A stretch of DNA of 64,000 nucleotides from Mesorhizobium helmanticense (GTDB lineage Bacteria; Pseudomonadota; Alphaproteobacteria; Rhizobiales; Rhizobiaceae): positions 1-64,000 of the forward strand of contig NZ_PZJX01000040.1 of NCBI RefSeq assembly GCF_003034915.1, in the 5' to 3' direction. This document shows positions 23,184-31,387 of this stretch, one piece after another (within the stretch, counting starts at the first letter, position 1; each line of letters begins with the position of its first letter). The notes beneath the pieces were generated by a model that had not been told where the DNA came from, ran no database searches, and was given only the letters and a program-made list of their open reading frames with translations. The translations under genes were made by a program, and so were the position numbers.

Positions 23184-23852
23184 ATGCCGCGGCGCATCCT
23201 GATGTCCACGCGTGTCGCGGCATGGTGTGTCTGCCTTTTGCTTGTCTCAATGATTGCGGGATCGGCGCAGGCGCATCGCTAGAAGTCAGACCTGGACAAC
23301 GCAGGTCTTGAAATTCCCGCTTTGACTCACGGCCAAATGGCCGTGATCGCCGACTATCGCAGCGAAATTCTTTCTCTGGCGGCCAATCAAAACCGTACGG
23401 ATCAAATGTTTCGCAGGCTACTCAATTTCGCCAATTTGCAATATGCCGCCTGTCTTTGGGGATTGATGCCCGGCAGCGTTGGAGATGAAACAAGCCCCTT
23501 CAATGAATGCAGCCACGCCTATCTGTCAGCTATGCAGGCAGCGTTGACGCATCTGCGCGAGTTGTCGACTGACAAACCGGCCGTGGAGGCGCTCATATCG
23601 CGGATCGACGCAGATATGGTGCTGAACCGGGCATCTTTCGTCATGTGTCAGTTCAGCGGTGAGACCTTCAATACGGCCTCGCTGGTCATTCCGAACTGGC
23701 GGAACGTCATCTCGCATCTGCCCAGCCTGATTTCGCTAAGCATCGTCTTTTTGGCAGCGATGGCCGGCATTCTCACGGTCCTGTTCCCAACTCCCACCTT
23801 TCGGCAACGGACTAGGCGACCCGACCAAAGCTCCATTCCCGCGGACAACTGA
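23184..23852 (+). pseudogene. Exported membrane-anchored protein gene with an in-frame TAG
   Basis: A frame starts at ATG 23184 and encodes a signal peptide (VAAWCVCLLLVSMIAGSAQA) that ends at TAG 23280-23282. The same frame continues without another stop to 23852 as KSDLDNAGLEIPALTHG..., including a C-terminal membrane helix (LISLSIVFLAAMAGILTVLF). The two parts make sense only as one protein of about 222 residues, so a single nonsense change seems to have cut the gene just after the signal sequence. Family unknown. It is 11 bases after cbtA and probably belonged to that operon. Confidence 0.7.
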
Positions 23853-24137
23853 ACACCGAGTTGTTCGTCGACGAGAACCATCGGCCAGTCGTCGATCTGA
23901 GCCGTGACCTGAAATCGGTGCCACAGGGAGCGGCAACCCATGTCTGGTGCGCGGTCAGCCCGCAGCTCGACGGCAAAGCGGGTGCACTGCGCCGATTCCG
24001 ACATCACGCCAGTACTGCCGGAACGCGGTTCCGTCGATCTGGCCAGCGAAGACCGCGCCAATCGCCTGACCGGCGTCGAAACCTATGCGATCGACCCAGA
24101 AATGCAGATGCACTGCGAAGCAACTCCGTTGCCGTGA
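23853..24137 (+). pseudogene. Remnant of a short-chain dehydrogenase, 3' part, frameshifted
   Basis: One frame reads LFVDENHRPVVDLSRDLKSVPQGAATHVWCAVSPQLDGKAG in pieces, and continues one base out of phase as VHCADSDITPVLPERG and later DRANRLTGVETYAIDPEM. Together these match the C-terminal third of retinol-dehydrogenase-like SDR enzymes (P-Q-G-A-A-T-x-V-W ... C-x-D-x-D-I). The NAD-binding N-terminal part is missing. It is a decayed fragment, not an expressed gene. Confidence 0.6.
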
Positions 24138-24322
24138 GTTGACCCGCTGCCTGCCGCAGAACACCGCCCCCCTGCTGTCTAGTGCCAGCGTTTCTTTTGG
24201 CCGCAGGAGCAATGCGCTAGAGCGCCGGAACAATTCGTCACCAATCCGGTTTTCTCCTGCGGCAGCCTGCATCTTCCTCCCCAGGAAGGGCGCGGCCCGG
24301 GATGCTTCAAACAAAGGAGACA

Positions 24323-24523
24323 ATGATGAACTGGGATCAAATCAAGGGCAAATGGATGCAATTCAAAGGGAAGGCCAAGGAGCAATGGGGCGATCTCACC
24401 GACGACGATCTTGACCGGATCGACGGCAATCGCGACCAGCTTCTGGGACGGATCCAGGAGAGATATGGGATCGCCAAAGAAGAGGCCGAGCGACAGATAG
24501 ACGAGTGGTCCACAAGAATCTGA
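24323..24523 (+). CDS. CsbD family stress protein
   Basis: The 66-residue product (MMNWDQIKGKWMQFKGKAKE at the start, then WGDLTDDDLDRIDGNRDQL) is a clear CsbD-family protein, a small hydrophilic protein induced by stress in many bacteria. AAGGAG stands before the start. Its function is unknown. A DUF3309 gene follows, a common pairing among stress-related genes of rhizobia. Confidence 0.92.
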   Translation: MMNWDQIKGKWMQFKGKAKEQWGDLTDDDLDRIDGNRDQLLGRIQERYGIAKEEAERQIDEWSTRI

Positions 24524-24678
24524 CCAGGGTCAGATCGCCGCTTCTTCAAAAGCCGACGCAGTGCGCAGCAATAGCCCTAAACCAGCGGAAAGGTCTTCGC
24601 TGAACCAGGAAGGCCCTTGCGAGTTCATATTGAGCACTGGGCTCTGCCGAGTGGCAGGCCAATAAGAGAGGAACCATC

Positions 24679-24843
24679 ATGGGTCTCGGCACAATTCTAA
24701 TCATCATTCTAATTCTTGCTTTGCTTGGCGGCTTTAGCGGCCTCGGCGGCGGCCCTTTTTACGGCACCGGCTACTATGGCGGCGGCGGCCTTGGTTTGGT
24801 TCTGCTTATCGTTATCATTTTGGTTGTCCTCGGGCGCATCTAG
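24679..24843 (+). CDS. DUF3309 small membrane protein
   Basis: The 54-residue product has two hydrophobic segments (MGLGTILIIILILALLGGF and GLVLLIVIILVVLGRI) joined by a Gly/Tyr-rich loop (GTGYYGGGG), the hallmark of DUF3309. AGAGAGG lies before the ATG. Function is unknown. Confidence 0.88.
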   Translation: MGLGTILIIILILALLGGFSGLGGGPFYGTGYYGGGGLGLVLLIVIILVVLGRI

Positions 24844-24854
24844 CACAACTGCTA

Positions 24855-25057
24855 ATGACCTCCGAATTGGCAGTGCGGTGTGCCAAACACCGATATTGGC
24901 GTGCCGACATCTTCGTGCTCGGTCTACCGATCTGGATGGGCCAGCCTTCGAGCATGGCCAAACGCGTCATGGAGCGTACGGATGCTTTTCTTCCGAGACC
25001 GACGACAAGGGTCGCATGCCGGCGGCCGGCAAGGTCGCCTTGGTGGCGATCAATTCC
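24855..25057 (+). pseudogene. Remnant of a flavodoxin-like NADPH-dependent FMN reductase
   Basis: One frame reads RADIFVLGLPIWMGQPSSMA then KRVMERTDAFL, and the next frame continues SSETDDKGRMPAAGKVALVAI. Joined, these match the middle of NAD(P)H-dependent FMN reductases (A-D-I-x-V-x-x-P-I-W-x-G-Q-P-S-S). The N-terminus and C-terminus are absent, and the piece is frameshifted. Its end runs into the convergent DUF763 gene. Confidence 0.65.
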
Positions 25058-26303
25058 GGTCACGTTTCGGAGCTGTCGTTTCAGTCTCCCACCCGAAGAC
25101 GCTGCGGCCGCCGAGCAGATGCGACTGATCGAACTCGCCGGCAACGATTTCCTTGAGGCTCGGACCGGTGACATAGCGTTCAACCTGTCGGGATTGGTCA
25201 TCCAGTCGCTTCAGCGCGCCGATCTCTTCATGCCCGCCAAGTTTGGCCTTCCGCACCGCTGATTTCAGGACGCCGATCGTCTCGTCATAGACCTTGAGTG
25301 GCACTGGAAACGGGTGCCGGTCCTTGCCGCCATGCGCCAGCGAGAAGCGCCCGGGGTCGGAAAATCGGCATGGCGCGCCATGCAGTACCTCCGCAACCAG
25401 CGCCAGCGCCCGCACGGTTCGCGCACCAACCCCGGGCACCAGCAGGAGTTCCGAAAAGTCGGCTGGACCGCGATCGGCGGCTGCCGCGATGTTGCCGTGC
25501 AGGCGACGCATGACAACATCACTTTCGCGCACATCATGATGTGCCGGCATGACCAGATGCGGCAGCATCGGCTGTTCCGGACTTGCTTGCGCACCGCGCT
25601 CCAGGGCGGAGAGTTCCCTCACGATCCTGTCTGGTCCGAGATCCTGCAAAAGCGCCAATTGTCCCTGACGCGAGGCATCCGCGCGCCGATCCGTCAGATT
25701 GACGATTTCGCCCTGGTTGGCGCCCTCGATCGCTGCGTGCGGCTGGTCGACGAAGCTTTTCAAGCCCTCGGACAGCCAGTGATAGCGCCGCGCCACCTTG
25801 CTGTCGCCATTCATGCCTTGCTGCACGACGACCCAGTCGCCGTCATCGGTGACGATGAAACCATGCAGGTAGAGATCGAAGCCATCCTGGACCGCGGCGC
25901 TATCCACCTTGGCGACCAGCCGGCTGGCGGTTGCAAGTCCAGTCCCGTCGAAACCGACGCGCTCGCCAATGGCGGCAAGCTCATGCGGGGTCTTGCGTGA
26001 GTGCGCGCCGCGGCCACCACAGACATGGATGCCAAGCTCGCCGGAGAGCGGCGTCAGGCCGCGTTTCAGGGCGCCGATGACGCTGGTCGTGATCCCCGAA
26101 GAATGCCAGTCCATGCCCATGACGGCGCCGAAGGACTGGAACCAGAACGGGTGTGCCAGACGACGCAGCAATTCCTCGCGGCCGTAGTGATGGACGATCG
26201 CCTCGCACATGACCGCGCCAAGGCGCGTCATGCGATCGCCCAGCCATTTCGGCACGCGTCCGCCGTGAAGCGGAAGATCAGCACTTCCAGATCGCTGCGC
26301 CAA
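25050..26303 (-). CDS. DUF763 family protein
   Basis: About 417 residues. I prefer TTG 26303 with GGAGAAGG before it; TTG 26315 is also open. The N-terminus (RSGSADLPLHGGRVPKWLGDRM) is typical of DUF763, followed by SHGI-like HVCGGRGAHSRKTP and FDLYLHGFIVTDDGDWVVVQQGMN. A helix-hairpin-helix segment (LLLVPGVGARTVRALALVAEV) suggests DNA binding. Function is not established. It is divergent from ku, with 100 bases between them, which may point to a shared repair role. Confidence 0.88.
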   Translation of the reverse strand: MAQRSGSADLPLHGGRVPKWLGDRMTRLGAVMCEAIVHHYGREELLRRLAHPFWFQSFGAVMGMDWHSSGITTSVIGALKRGLTPLSGELGIHVCGGRGAHSRKTPHELAAIGERVGFDGTGLATASRLVAKVDSAAVQDGFDLYLHGFIVTDDGDWVVVQQGMNGDSKVARRYHWLSEGLKSFVDQPHAAIEGANQGEIVNLTDRRADASRQGQLALLQDLGPDRIVRELSALERGAQASPEQPMLPHLVMPAHHDVRESDVVMRRLHGNIAAAADRGPADFSELLLVPGVGARTVRALALVAEVLHGAPCRFSDPGRFSLAHGGKDRHPFPVPLKVYDETIGVLKSAVRKAKLGGHEEIGALKRLDDQSRQVERYVTGPSLKEIVAGEFDQSHLLGGRSVFGWETETTAPKRDRN

Positions 26304-26412
26304 ATCCTTCTCCAACTACGTCCAACGGAAACGCCTCATCTTCCCGGTCAGGAACGAATCTTGCCGCTACCCGTTCGATTGTCAGGCTTGATCGTCAGAC
26401 AGGGATGAAAAG

Positions 26413-27246
26413 ATGGCTTCGCCACGTGCGGCCTGGAAAGGCTTCCTGAAGATCGGAACGGTGGCCTGCGGCGTCAAGATCATCGGCGCCGTCACCGAGG
26501 CCGAAAAAATCCATTTCAAAATCCTCAACCGCGAGGATGGCCTCCCCGTAAAGAGCGCCTATGTCGACGAAGAGACAGGCGACCCGGTCGAAGCGGAAGA
26601 CCAAATCAAGGGATACGAATCCGAAAAGGACGAGTTCATCCACATAGAGCCGGACGAGATCAAGAAGATCAAGCTGGTGTCGCAGCACACGCTTGAGGTC
26701 GAGGAGTTCGTGTCGCTTGGCGATATCGACGCGCGCTATCTCGAAAAACCCTATTATCTGGTTCCTGCCGATGGCGCTTCGCTCGAAGCATTCGCCGTGA
26801 TCCGTGACGCCATGGCAAGGAAGAAGGTCGCGGCGCGCTCCTGCGTGGTGCTCTACCAGCGTGGCCGGGAAGTGCTGATCCAACCCCTGGGCAAGGGCAT
26901 GCTGCTGACCGAGCTGCGCACCCATGACGAGATGATCTCCGCCGAGACTGTGTTCAAGGACTTGAAGGCGCGCAAAGTCGACCCGGAGATGCTCGAAATC
27001 GCCCAGTTGCTGATCGAAAAGAAGCCAGCCAAGTTCGATCCGTCAAAATTCGAAGATACCTACGAAAACGCGCTGATTGCGATGATCGATGCAAAGCGCA
27101 AGGGCAAGAAGCCACCGAAAGCTGCCCCCAAGCCGAAGACAAACGTGGTCAACCTGGCCGACATACTGCGCAAGAGCCTCGCCAAGGAAGGCGGAGCCTC
27201 TTCCGCCAAGTCCAAGACATCGGCGCATAAGCGCAAGAGTGCGTAG
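26413..27246 (+). CDS. ku: Ku-family DNA end-binding protein
   Basis: The 277-residue product is a bacterial Ku homodimer protein: MASPRAAWKGFLKIGTVACG, FKILNREDGLPVKSAYVDEE, KGYESEKDEFIHIEPDEI and LEKPYYLVPADGA are characteristic. The C-terminal tail is Lys-rich (KRKGKKPPKAAPKPK), as expected for DNA threading and ligase recruitment. It binds broken ends in non-homologous end joining. An ATP-dependent ligase gene follows 320 bases on. Confidence 0.96.
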   Translation: MASPRAAWKGFLKIGTVACGVKIIGAVTEAEKIHFKILNREDGLPVKSAYVDEETGDPVEAEDQIKGYESEKDEFIHIEPDEIKKIKLVSQHTLEVEEFVSLGDIDARYLEKPYYLVPADGASLEAFAVIRDAMARKKVAARSCVVLYQRGREVLIQPLGKGMLLTELRTHDEMISAETVFKDLKARKVDPEMLEIAQLLIEKKPAKFDPSKFEDTYENALIAMIDAKRKGKKPPKAAPKPKTNVVNLADILRKSLAKEGGASSAKSKTSAHKRKSA

Positions 27247-27254
27247 GAACCGGC

Positions 27255-27509
27255 ATGGCAAAACAGCTTTCAAATGTACGCAGAGTGCTGAAAGACAACG
27301 TCGAGACCGACTTGCAGGCGAGGAAATTAGCAAAGGAGGCAGCGGCAAGTCTTCATCCGCAAGCTGCCGCGACAGAGCAGAAACTGCTGGAGGCCTTCAG
27401 GCTAATTCCGGTGGCAAAACGGCTGCGGGGAGAGAGCGAAGCCGCCCGCCACGCCGCGCTGGACTTGCTGGACGAAGCAGAGAAGGATTCTTCGGAAAAA
27501 GAACATTAG
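27255..27509 (+). CDS. Small helical protein between ku and the ligase gene
   Basis: The 84-residue product (MAKQLSNVRRVLKDNVETDL at its start) is wholly helical and charged, with Ala-rich repeats and no known domain. It starts eight bases after ku, so it is probably in the same transcript. A role in end joining is suggested only by position. Confidence 0.62.
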   Translation: MAKQLSNVRRVLKDNVETDLQARKLAKEAAASLHPQAAATEQKLLEAFRLIPVAKRLRGESEAARHAALDLLDEAEKDSSEKEH

Positions 27510-27565
27510 TCCGCCTTGCTGAGAGCCGATGTGGTCGGCTTGGTCCAGGCTGAATACATCCGGTC

Positions 27566-28564
27566 ATGAGCGCATTTGCCCTACCACTCGACACCCCGCC
27601 CATGGAAGCCAAGGTCGCCGACAATATCCCCGGCGATCGCGATCTTTGGCAATATGAGCCGAAGTGGGATGGGTTCCGCTGCCTTGCGTTCAAGGATGGC
27701 GACTCGGTCGAATTGCGCGCCAAGTCGGGAAAACCGCTTGGCCGATATTTTCCCGAACTTGTCGCCGCGTTGCAGGAACTTAAGGCGAAACAATTCGTCG
27801 TGGACGGTGAGATCGTCATCGACGTCGGCGGCTCATTTTCGTTTGAGGCTCTGCAGGCGCGTCTTCACCCTGCCGCAAGCAGGATTCGCAAGCTGAGCGC
27901 ACAGACGCCTGGCACTCTTGTCCTTTTCGACATGCTGGCAGCGCCAGGCGGCAAGGTGATAATCGAAAATACCCTCCTTGACAGGAGAGACGCGCTTGAA
28001 GCCTTTTTCACCTCAACGCGACGCCGCGGGCTGGAGCTGTCGAAATTTACCCGCGATGCCGCCACCGCCGAACGCTGGCTGAAGAATGCCGGCCATGGTT
28101 CGACCGACGGCATCGTCGCCAAGCAGCTTGGCGACACCTATCGTCCGGGCGAGCGTGCGATGGTCAAGGTGAAAAGGATGCGCACCGCCGATTGCGTCGT
28201 CGGTGGATTTCGCTATCTGGCTGGCCGCCGCGAAGTCGGCTCGCTCCTGCTTGGTCTTTATGACGATGAGGGCAGGCTCGATCATGTCGGCTTCACCTCG
28301 ACCATCGGCAATGAGACCAGGCCTGATTTGACCAGGCAACTGGAGGCACTTCGCGCCGAACCGGGTTTTACCGGCAGGGCGCCAGGCGGGCCGAGCCGCT
28401 GGAGTACGGAGCGCAGTGGAGAGTGGGAGCCGGTGAGGCCCGAGCTTGTGGTCGAGGTGCGTTTCGATCATGTGACCGGCGCTCGTTTCAGGCACGGGAC
28501 CAGATTGTTGCGGTGGCGGCCCGACAAGCTGCCTCGCCAATGCACGTTCGAGCAGCTCGACTAG
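27566..28564 (+). CDS. Stand-alone ATP-dependent DNA ligase (LigC-like)
   Basis: The 332-residue product contains motif I EPKWDGFR with nucleophile Lys33, VVDGEIVID (motif III region), GSTDGIVAKQLGDTY (motif IV) and MVKVKRMR (motif V), then an OB-fold domain to the end. It lacks the polymerase and nuclease domains of LigD. Such LigC-type ligases repair nicks and ends and act with Ku. The location just downstream of ku supports an end-joining set. Confidence 0.93.
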   Translation: MSAFALPLDTPPMEAKVADNIPGDRDLWQYEPKWDGFRCLAFKDGDSVELRAKSGKPLGRYFPELVAALQELKAKQFVVDGEIVIDVGGSFSFEALQARLHPAASRIRKLSAQTPGTLVLFDMLAAPGGKVIIENTLLDRRDALEAFFTSTRRRGLELSKFTRDAATAERWLKNAGHGSTDGIVAKQLGDTYRPGERAMVKVKRMRTADCVVGGFRYLAGRREVGSLLLGLYDDEGRLDHVGFTSTIGNETRPDLTRQLEALRAEPGFTGRAPGGPSRWSTERSGEWEPVRPELVVEVRFDHVTGARFRHGTRLLRWRPDKLPRQCTFEQLD

Positions 28565-28709
28565 GTCGTGCCATTCAGATTCCTTCTCGTTCGCTCGGAT
28601 TTCCGAATGATGGCTCGCGTTGTCTGGAATATATCGATGTCCCGCAATCCGAACAAAAGCCGCGCAGCACTCCTCTCGTCTTTGAGCGCGGTGGGCCGTT
28701 CCACAGCAA

Positions 28710-28742
28710 AGGCGGAGCCCTGGCAAGCCCGCCAGGGCTCCG
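28710..28742 (-). terminator. Long-stem hairpin, probable terminator of the DUF892 gene
   Basis: A perfect 12-bp stem (CGGAGCCCTGGC at 28713-28724 with its complement at 28731-28742, loop of 6) lies 24 bases beyond the stop of the DUF892 gene. On the minus strand it is followed by only CCTTTG, so the U-tract is weak. Confidence 0.6.
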
Positions 28743-28765
28743 TCCGCAGCCGGTAGCGATGGGGA

Positions 28766-29293
28766 CTACGCGGCTTCCTGGAGAGCACGCTCGTTGACGC
28801 CGCCCTCGCCGAGACCGGAGAGCGCTTCGTCGGTCGCGACCTCCTCCTTGAGCGTTGCATTGAGGAGGTCGACGACGTCGCTCTTTCCGAGTTGCTCGGC
28901 CCAGGCAGCCAAAGTGCCGTACCTCGCGATCTCGTAGTGCTCGACTGCCTGTGCGGCGGCAACCAGGCCGGCGTCGAGGGCGGGCGCGCCTTCATAGTCT
29001 TCGAGGATTTCCGAACCTTCTTCGAGGATACCGTCAATCGCCGGACAGGTCTTGCCGCGCGCGGCTTTGCCGAAGATCTCGAAAATCTCCTCGAGGCGCT
29101 CGACCTGGCCCTCTGTTTCCATACGGTGTTTCTCGAAGGCGGCGGCTACCTCCTCCGACTCCGCGCCCTTGGCCATTTTCGGCAGCGCCTTCAGTATTTT
29201 CTTTTCGGCATAGTAGATATCTTTCAGTCCATCGAGGAACAGGTCCTCGAGACCTTTGCTTGCCGCCTTCGCGGCCTTCCTTGTCGTCGCCAT
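28766..29293 (-). CDS. YciE/YciF-like ferritin-fold protein (DUF892)
   Basis: The 175-residue product follows DUF892: LEDLFLDGLKDIYYAEKKILKALPKMA, EVAAAFEKHRMETEGQVERLEEIFE and a C-terminal AAAQAVEHYEIARYGTLAAWAE helix. Glu and His residues in these helices form a di-metal site in relatives. It is induced by stress in enteric bacteria. The N-terminus is Lys/Ala-rich. It stands alone, with a terminator after it. Confidence 0.9.
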   Translation of the reverse strand: MATTRKAAKAASKGLEDLFLDGLKDIYYAEKKILKALPKMAKGAESEEVAAAFEKHRMETEGQVERLEEIFEIFGKAARGKTCPAIDGILEEGSEILEDYEGAPALDAGLVAAAQAVEHYEIARYGTLAAWAEQLGKSDVVDLLNATLKEEVATDEALSGLGEGGVNERALQEAA

Positions 29294-29635
29294 GATCGTT
29301 TCCTCTGGGTTGAAGCGCCTCTGAAAAAAGGAGGCGTTCGATAACCCGACTGGCGGAAACTTGTTCCGCGACCAGTCGACGACATCGCAAAATTTGTCTG
29401 ACGGGCCTGGCCCTGACCTCGAAGGACGGAGCAGGAACCGTCACGGCGTTGCCGAGGTCACCCGCCACACCGTATTTCCGACATCGTCGGCGATCAGAAG
29501 CGCGCGGTGAGGCCGGCGGCCACGCAAGTCCGGTCAAGCTCCATGCCGCTCGCCGCCTTTGTGTCGATACGGAACCCTCTATCGCCGAATGGGTTTTCCT
29601 GCTGCGCGTTTGAGAACTCCACCAGGCCTCGAAAC

Positions 29636-29851
29636 ATGCCGTCGACAGTAATCCGAAACATGCATTACGACGCTGCAAAGAGGATCCTTTCGGTGTGGTT
29701 TGTCCCAAGCGGCCACCGCTATGACTACGAAGATGTAGCCCCGCAAACTTACGCTGCCTTCCGCAAGGCCTCGTCGAAGGGCCGTTTCTTCAACGAGTTC
29801 ATCCGAGATCAACATAATTATCGTCTGGTCGAAGAGAGCCACTCTGCCTGA
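29636..29851 (+). CDS. KTSC domain protein
   Basis: Starting at ATG 29636 (MPSTVIRNMHYDAAKRILSV), the 71-residue protein shows the KTSC fold: ILSVWFVPSGHRYDYEDV, then AFRKASSKGRFFNEFIRDQ. The namesake K-T-S-C motif reads R-K-A-S-S-K here. Such proteins are small and of unknown function, often near DNA-related genes. I reject the upstream extension as non-coding. Confidence 0.82.
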   Translation: MPSTVIRNMHYDAAKRILSVWFVPSGHRYDYEDVAPQTYAAFRKASSKGRFFNEFIRDQHNYRLVEESHSA

Positions 29852-30336
29852 GCGTCAAGCGGAACGGATTTGGCTTGGGTTCATTGTCGCAGGATACCGG
29901 TATACCGAAGGACCAAGCCTGCCCTGCGCGAGAGAATGATAGAGGTCGATGGGTTCGGTCTGCGATCCGGAAAAACTGCAGAACAGCACGGCGGATTTCG
30001 ACCAGCCTTACGTTCAGATGCAGCGCAGCGCACATGCCGATGCGGTTTACAGAACTCTCAGCACACTACCAACCCACAGCTCAAGGGGAAGGTGCCGCTA
30101 CTCGGCCACTATATGAATTCGACGGGGAAGAAAGCCGAGCGCCTTTTGGGTTGGGATTCCCGATCGGGGGAATTGGCCATTGTCGCTTGCGCCGGGAGCC
30201 TGGTCCGGCTTAGCGGTTAGGCGGGTGGCGAAGCAGATTCAGTCGGATTTGTCGCTCGCAAAAGCGCGACTTCACAGGTTGGTGTCGTGTCCGCGTGGAA
30301 GGTGCTCGGCCGCTTACCTCAACGCGCCGCACTTCT
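29852..30336. other. Intergenic stretch with no supported gene
   Basis: About 485 bases between the KTSC gene and the repeat block. Frames of around 115 codons exist on the plus strand but look like non-coding sequence in composition and match nothing I know. I see no RNA gene. Confidence 0.5.
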
Positions 30337-30387
30337 AGAGCATGATGCCGAAAAGTGTGAAGCGGTTTTCGGACGACATCATGCTCT
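30337..30387. repeat. RIME-like palindromic repeat
   Basis: Outer arms AGAGCATGATG and CATCATGCTCT enclose the GCCGAAAAGTGTGAAGCGG / TTTTCGGACGA core, a very common intergenic palindrome in Rhizobium and Mesorhizobium genomes. It supports the taxonomic call. It folds into a stable hairpin in either transcript. Confidence 0.85.
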
Positions 30388-30399
30388 ATCTCTTTGATT

Positions 30400-30448
30400 T
30401 AGAGCCGGATGATTTCAGGTCGACTTGACCTGAAATCATCCGGCTCTA
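30400..30448. repeat. Perfect 22-bp-arm palindrome overlapping a stop codon
   Basis: Two perfect 22-base arms (30400-30421 and 30427-30448) with a GACTT loop; outer bases TAGAGCCGG. The right arm supplies the TAG stop of the dehydrogenase gene read from the other strand. It lies 12 bases from the RIME-like repeat, forming a mosaic. It probably also ends leftward transcription or protects the 3' end. Confidence 0.85.
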
Positions 30449-31387
30449 GTATCTCGCTGTCCTTGAAACTCTACCGATCATGTTCTTTGGCTTCCCAGCC
30501 AGCCAACAGTCTAAATTTGTCTCGAGAATCACATGAAGGCGCGCCTCGGTGCAAGGTCCTCGCGAGGAGCAATGTGGCGTCAACCGCACCCGTGGATGGC
30601 CGTAGACCCAGTGGCCGGCAGGCGGCGGCTCCTCGACCCAAACATCCAGCGTGGCACGAGCGATCGGTCCATCGAGTGCGTTGCTGAGGGCCATGGGGTC
30701 GATCAATGCGCCCCGCGCGACGTTGACGAGGTGCATCCCTGGCTTGCAAATCGCGAAGGCACGCTCATCGAATAGGCCGCGGGTTGCAGGCGTAAGTGGT
30801 GTGCAGAGGATCATGTGGTCGCTGCGCGCGCAAAGTTCCTCCAATGGAACGAATTCGGCATCGCCCTCAGGTGCCGCCTGGCGTCGAACGGCGAGAATAT
30901 GGACGCCGAACGGCCGCGCCAGTTTCGCCACCGCCCGCCCTATCTCACCATATCCGAACAGCCCGATTGTGCGCCCAGCCAAGCTTCCGATGTCCTGCCC
31001 CGACCAGCTCTCAGGGCTAGTCACGCGAATATCGCCCAGGCGCTTTTCGAAATCGAGCAGTGCCGCCAAGACGTATTCCGCAATGGCAAAAGACGCAGCG
31101 CCACGCGAAACTGTGAAGTGCGGTACATCAAAGAGCCAGTCAGGCGCTTCGTCCACACCCGTCGGACGAGCATGGACCCATGCTAGGTCCTTCGCCCAGG
31201 AGGGCTTGGTTCGCGTCAGACTTCGCAACTTGCCGTTCGTCACCAAGAGCACAGTCGTACCTTCAGGTACAGCCCACGGCTCGTCGGCTGAAAGCCGGTG
31301 AAGCACCGCCTCGCCAGGAAGCCTTTCGCGCAGCCATGCGTGCGTGGCCGCGTCGAACTGATGCGCCAATCGAAGCATCGGGGTCAC
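30446..31387 (-). CDS. D-2-hydroxyacid dehydrogenase family oxidoreductase
   Basis: The 313-residue product has the NAD fold GLFGYGEIGRAVAKLA (G-x-G-x-x-G) and the three catalytic blocks: Arg in VNVARGALIDP, Glu in VEEPPPAGHW, His in LTPHCSSRG. It would interconvert a 2-oxo acid and a (D)-2-hydroxy acid. It begins at GTG overlapping the regulator stop (GTGA), so it is co-expressed with the LacI protein and divergent from the catabolic operon, which suggests a role in the same pathway. Confidence 0.88.
   Translation of the reverse strand: MTPMLRLAHQFDAATHAWLRERLPGEAVLHRLSADEPWAVPEGTTVLLVTNGKLRSLTRTKPSWAKDLAWVHARPTGVDEAPDWLFDVPHFTVSRGAASFAIAEYVLAALLDFEKRLGDIRVTSPESWSGQDIGSLAGRTIGLFGYGEIGRAVAKLARPFGVHILAVRRQAAPEGDAEFVPLEELCARSDHMILCTPLTPATRGLFDERAFAICKPGMHLVNVARGALIDPMALSNALDGPIARATLDVWVEEPPPAGHWVYGHPRVRLTPHCSSRGPCTEARLHVILETNLDCWLAGKPKNMIGRVSRTARY

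Noticed and set aside
29494..29637. 47-codon minus-strand frame ending in VAAGLTARF, like an outer-membrane barrel end
   Set aside because: The closing residues resemble a beta-barrel C-terminus, but nothing upstream supports a barrel and it abuts the KTSC start; too short to call a remnant.
29852..30220. Two overlapping plus-strand frames of about 115 codons
   Set aside because: No recognisable domain, poor start sites, and composition unlike neighbouring genes.
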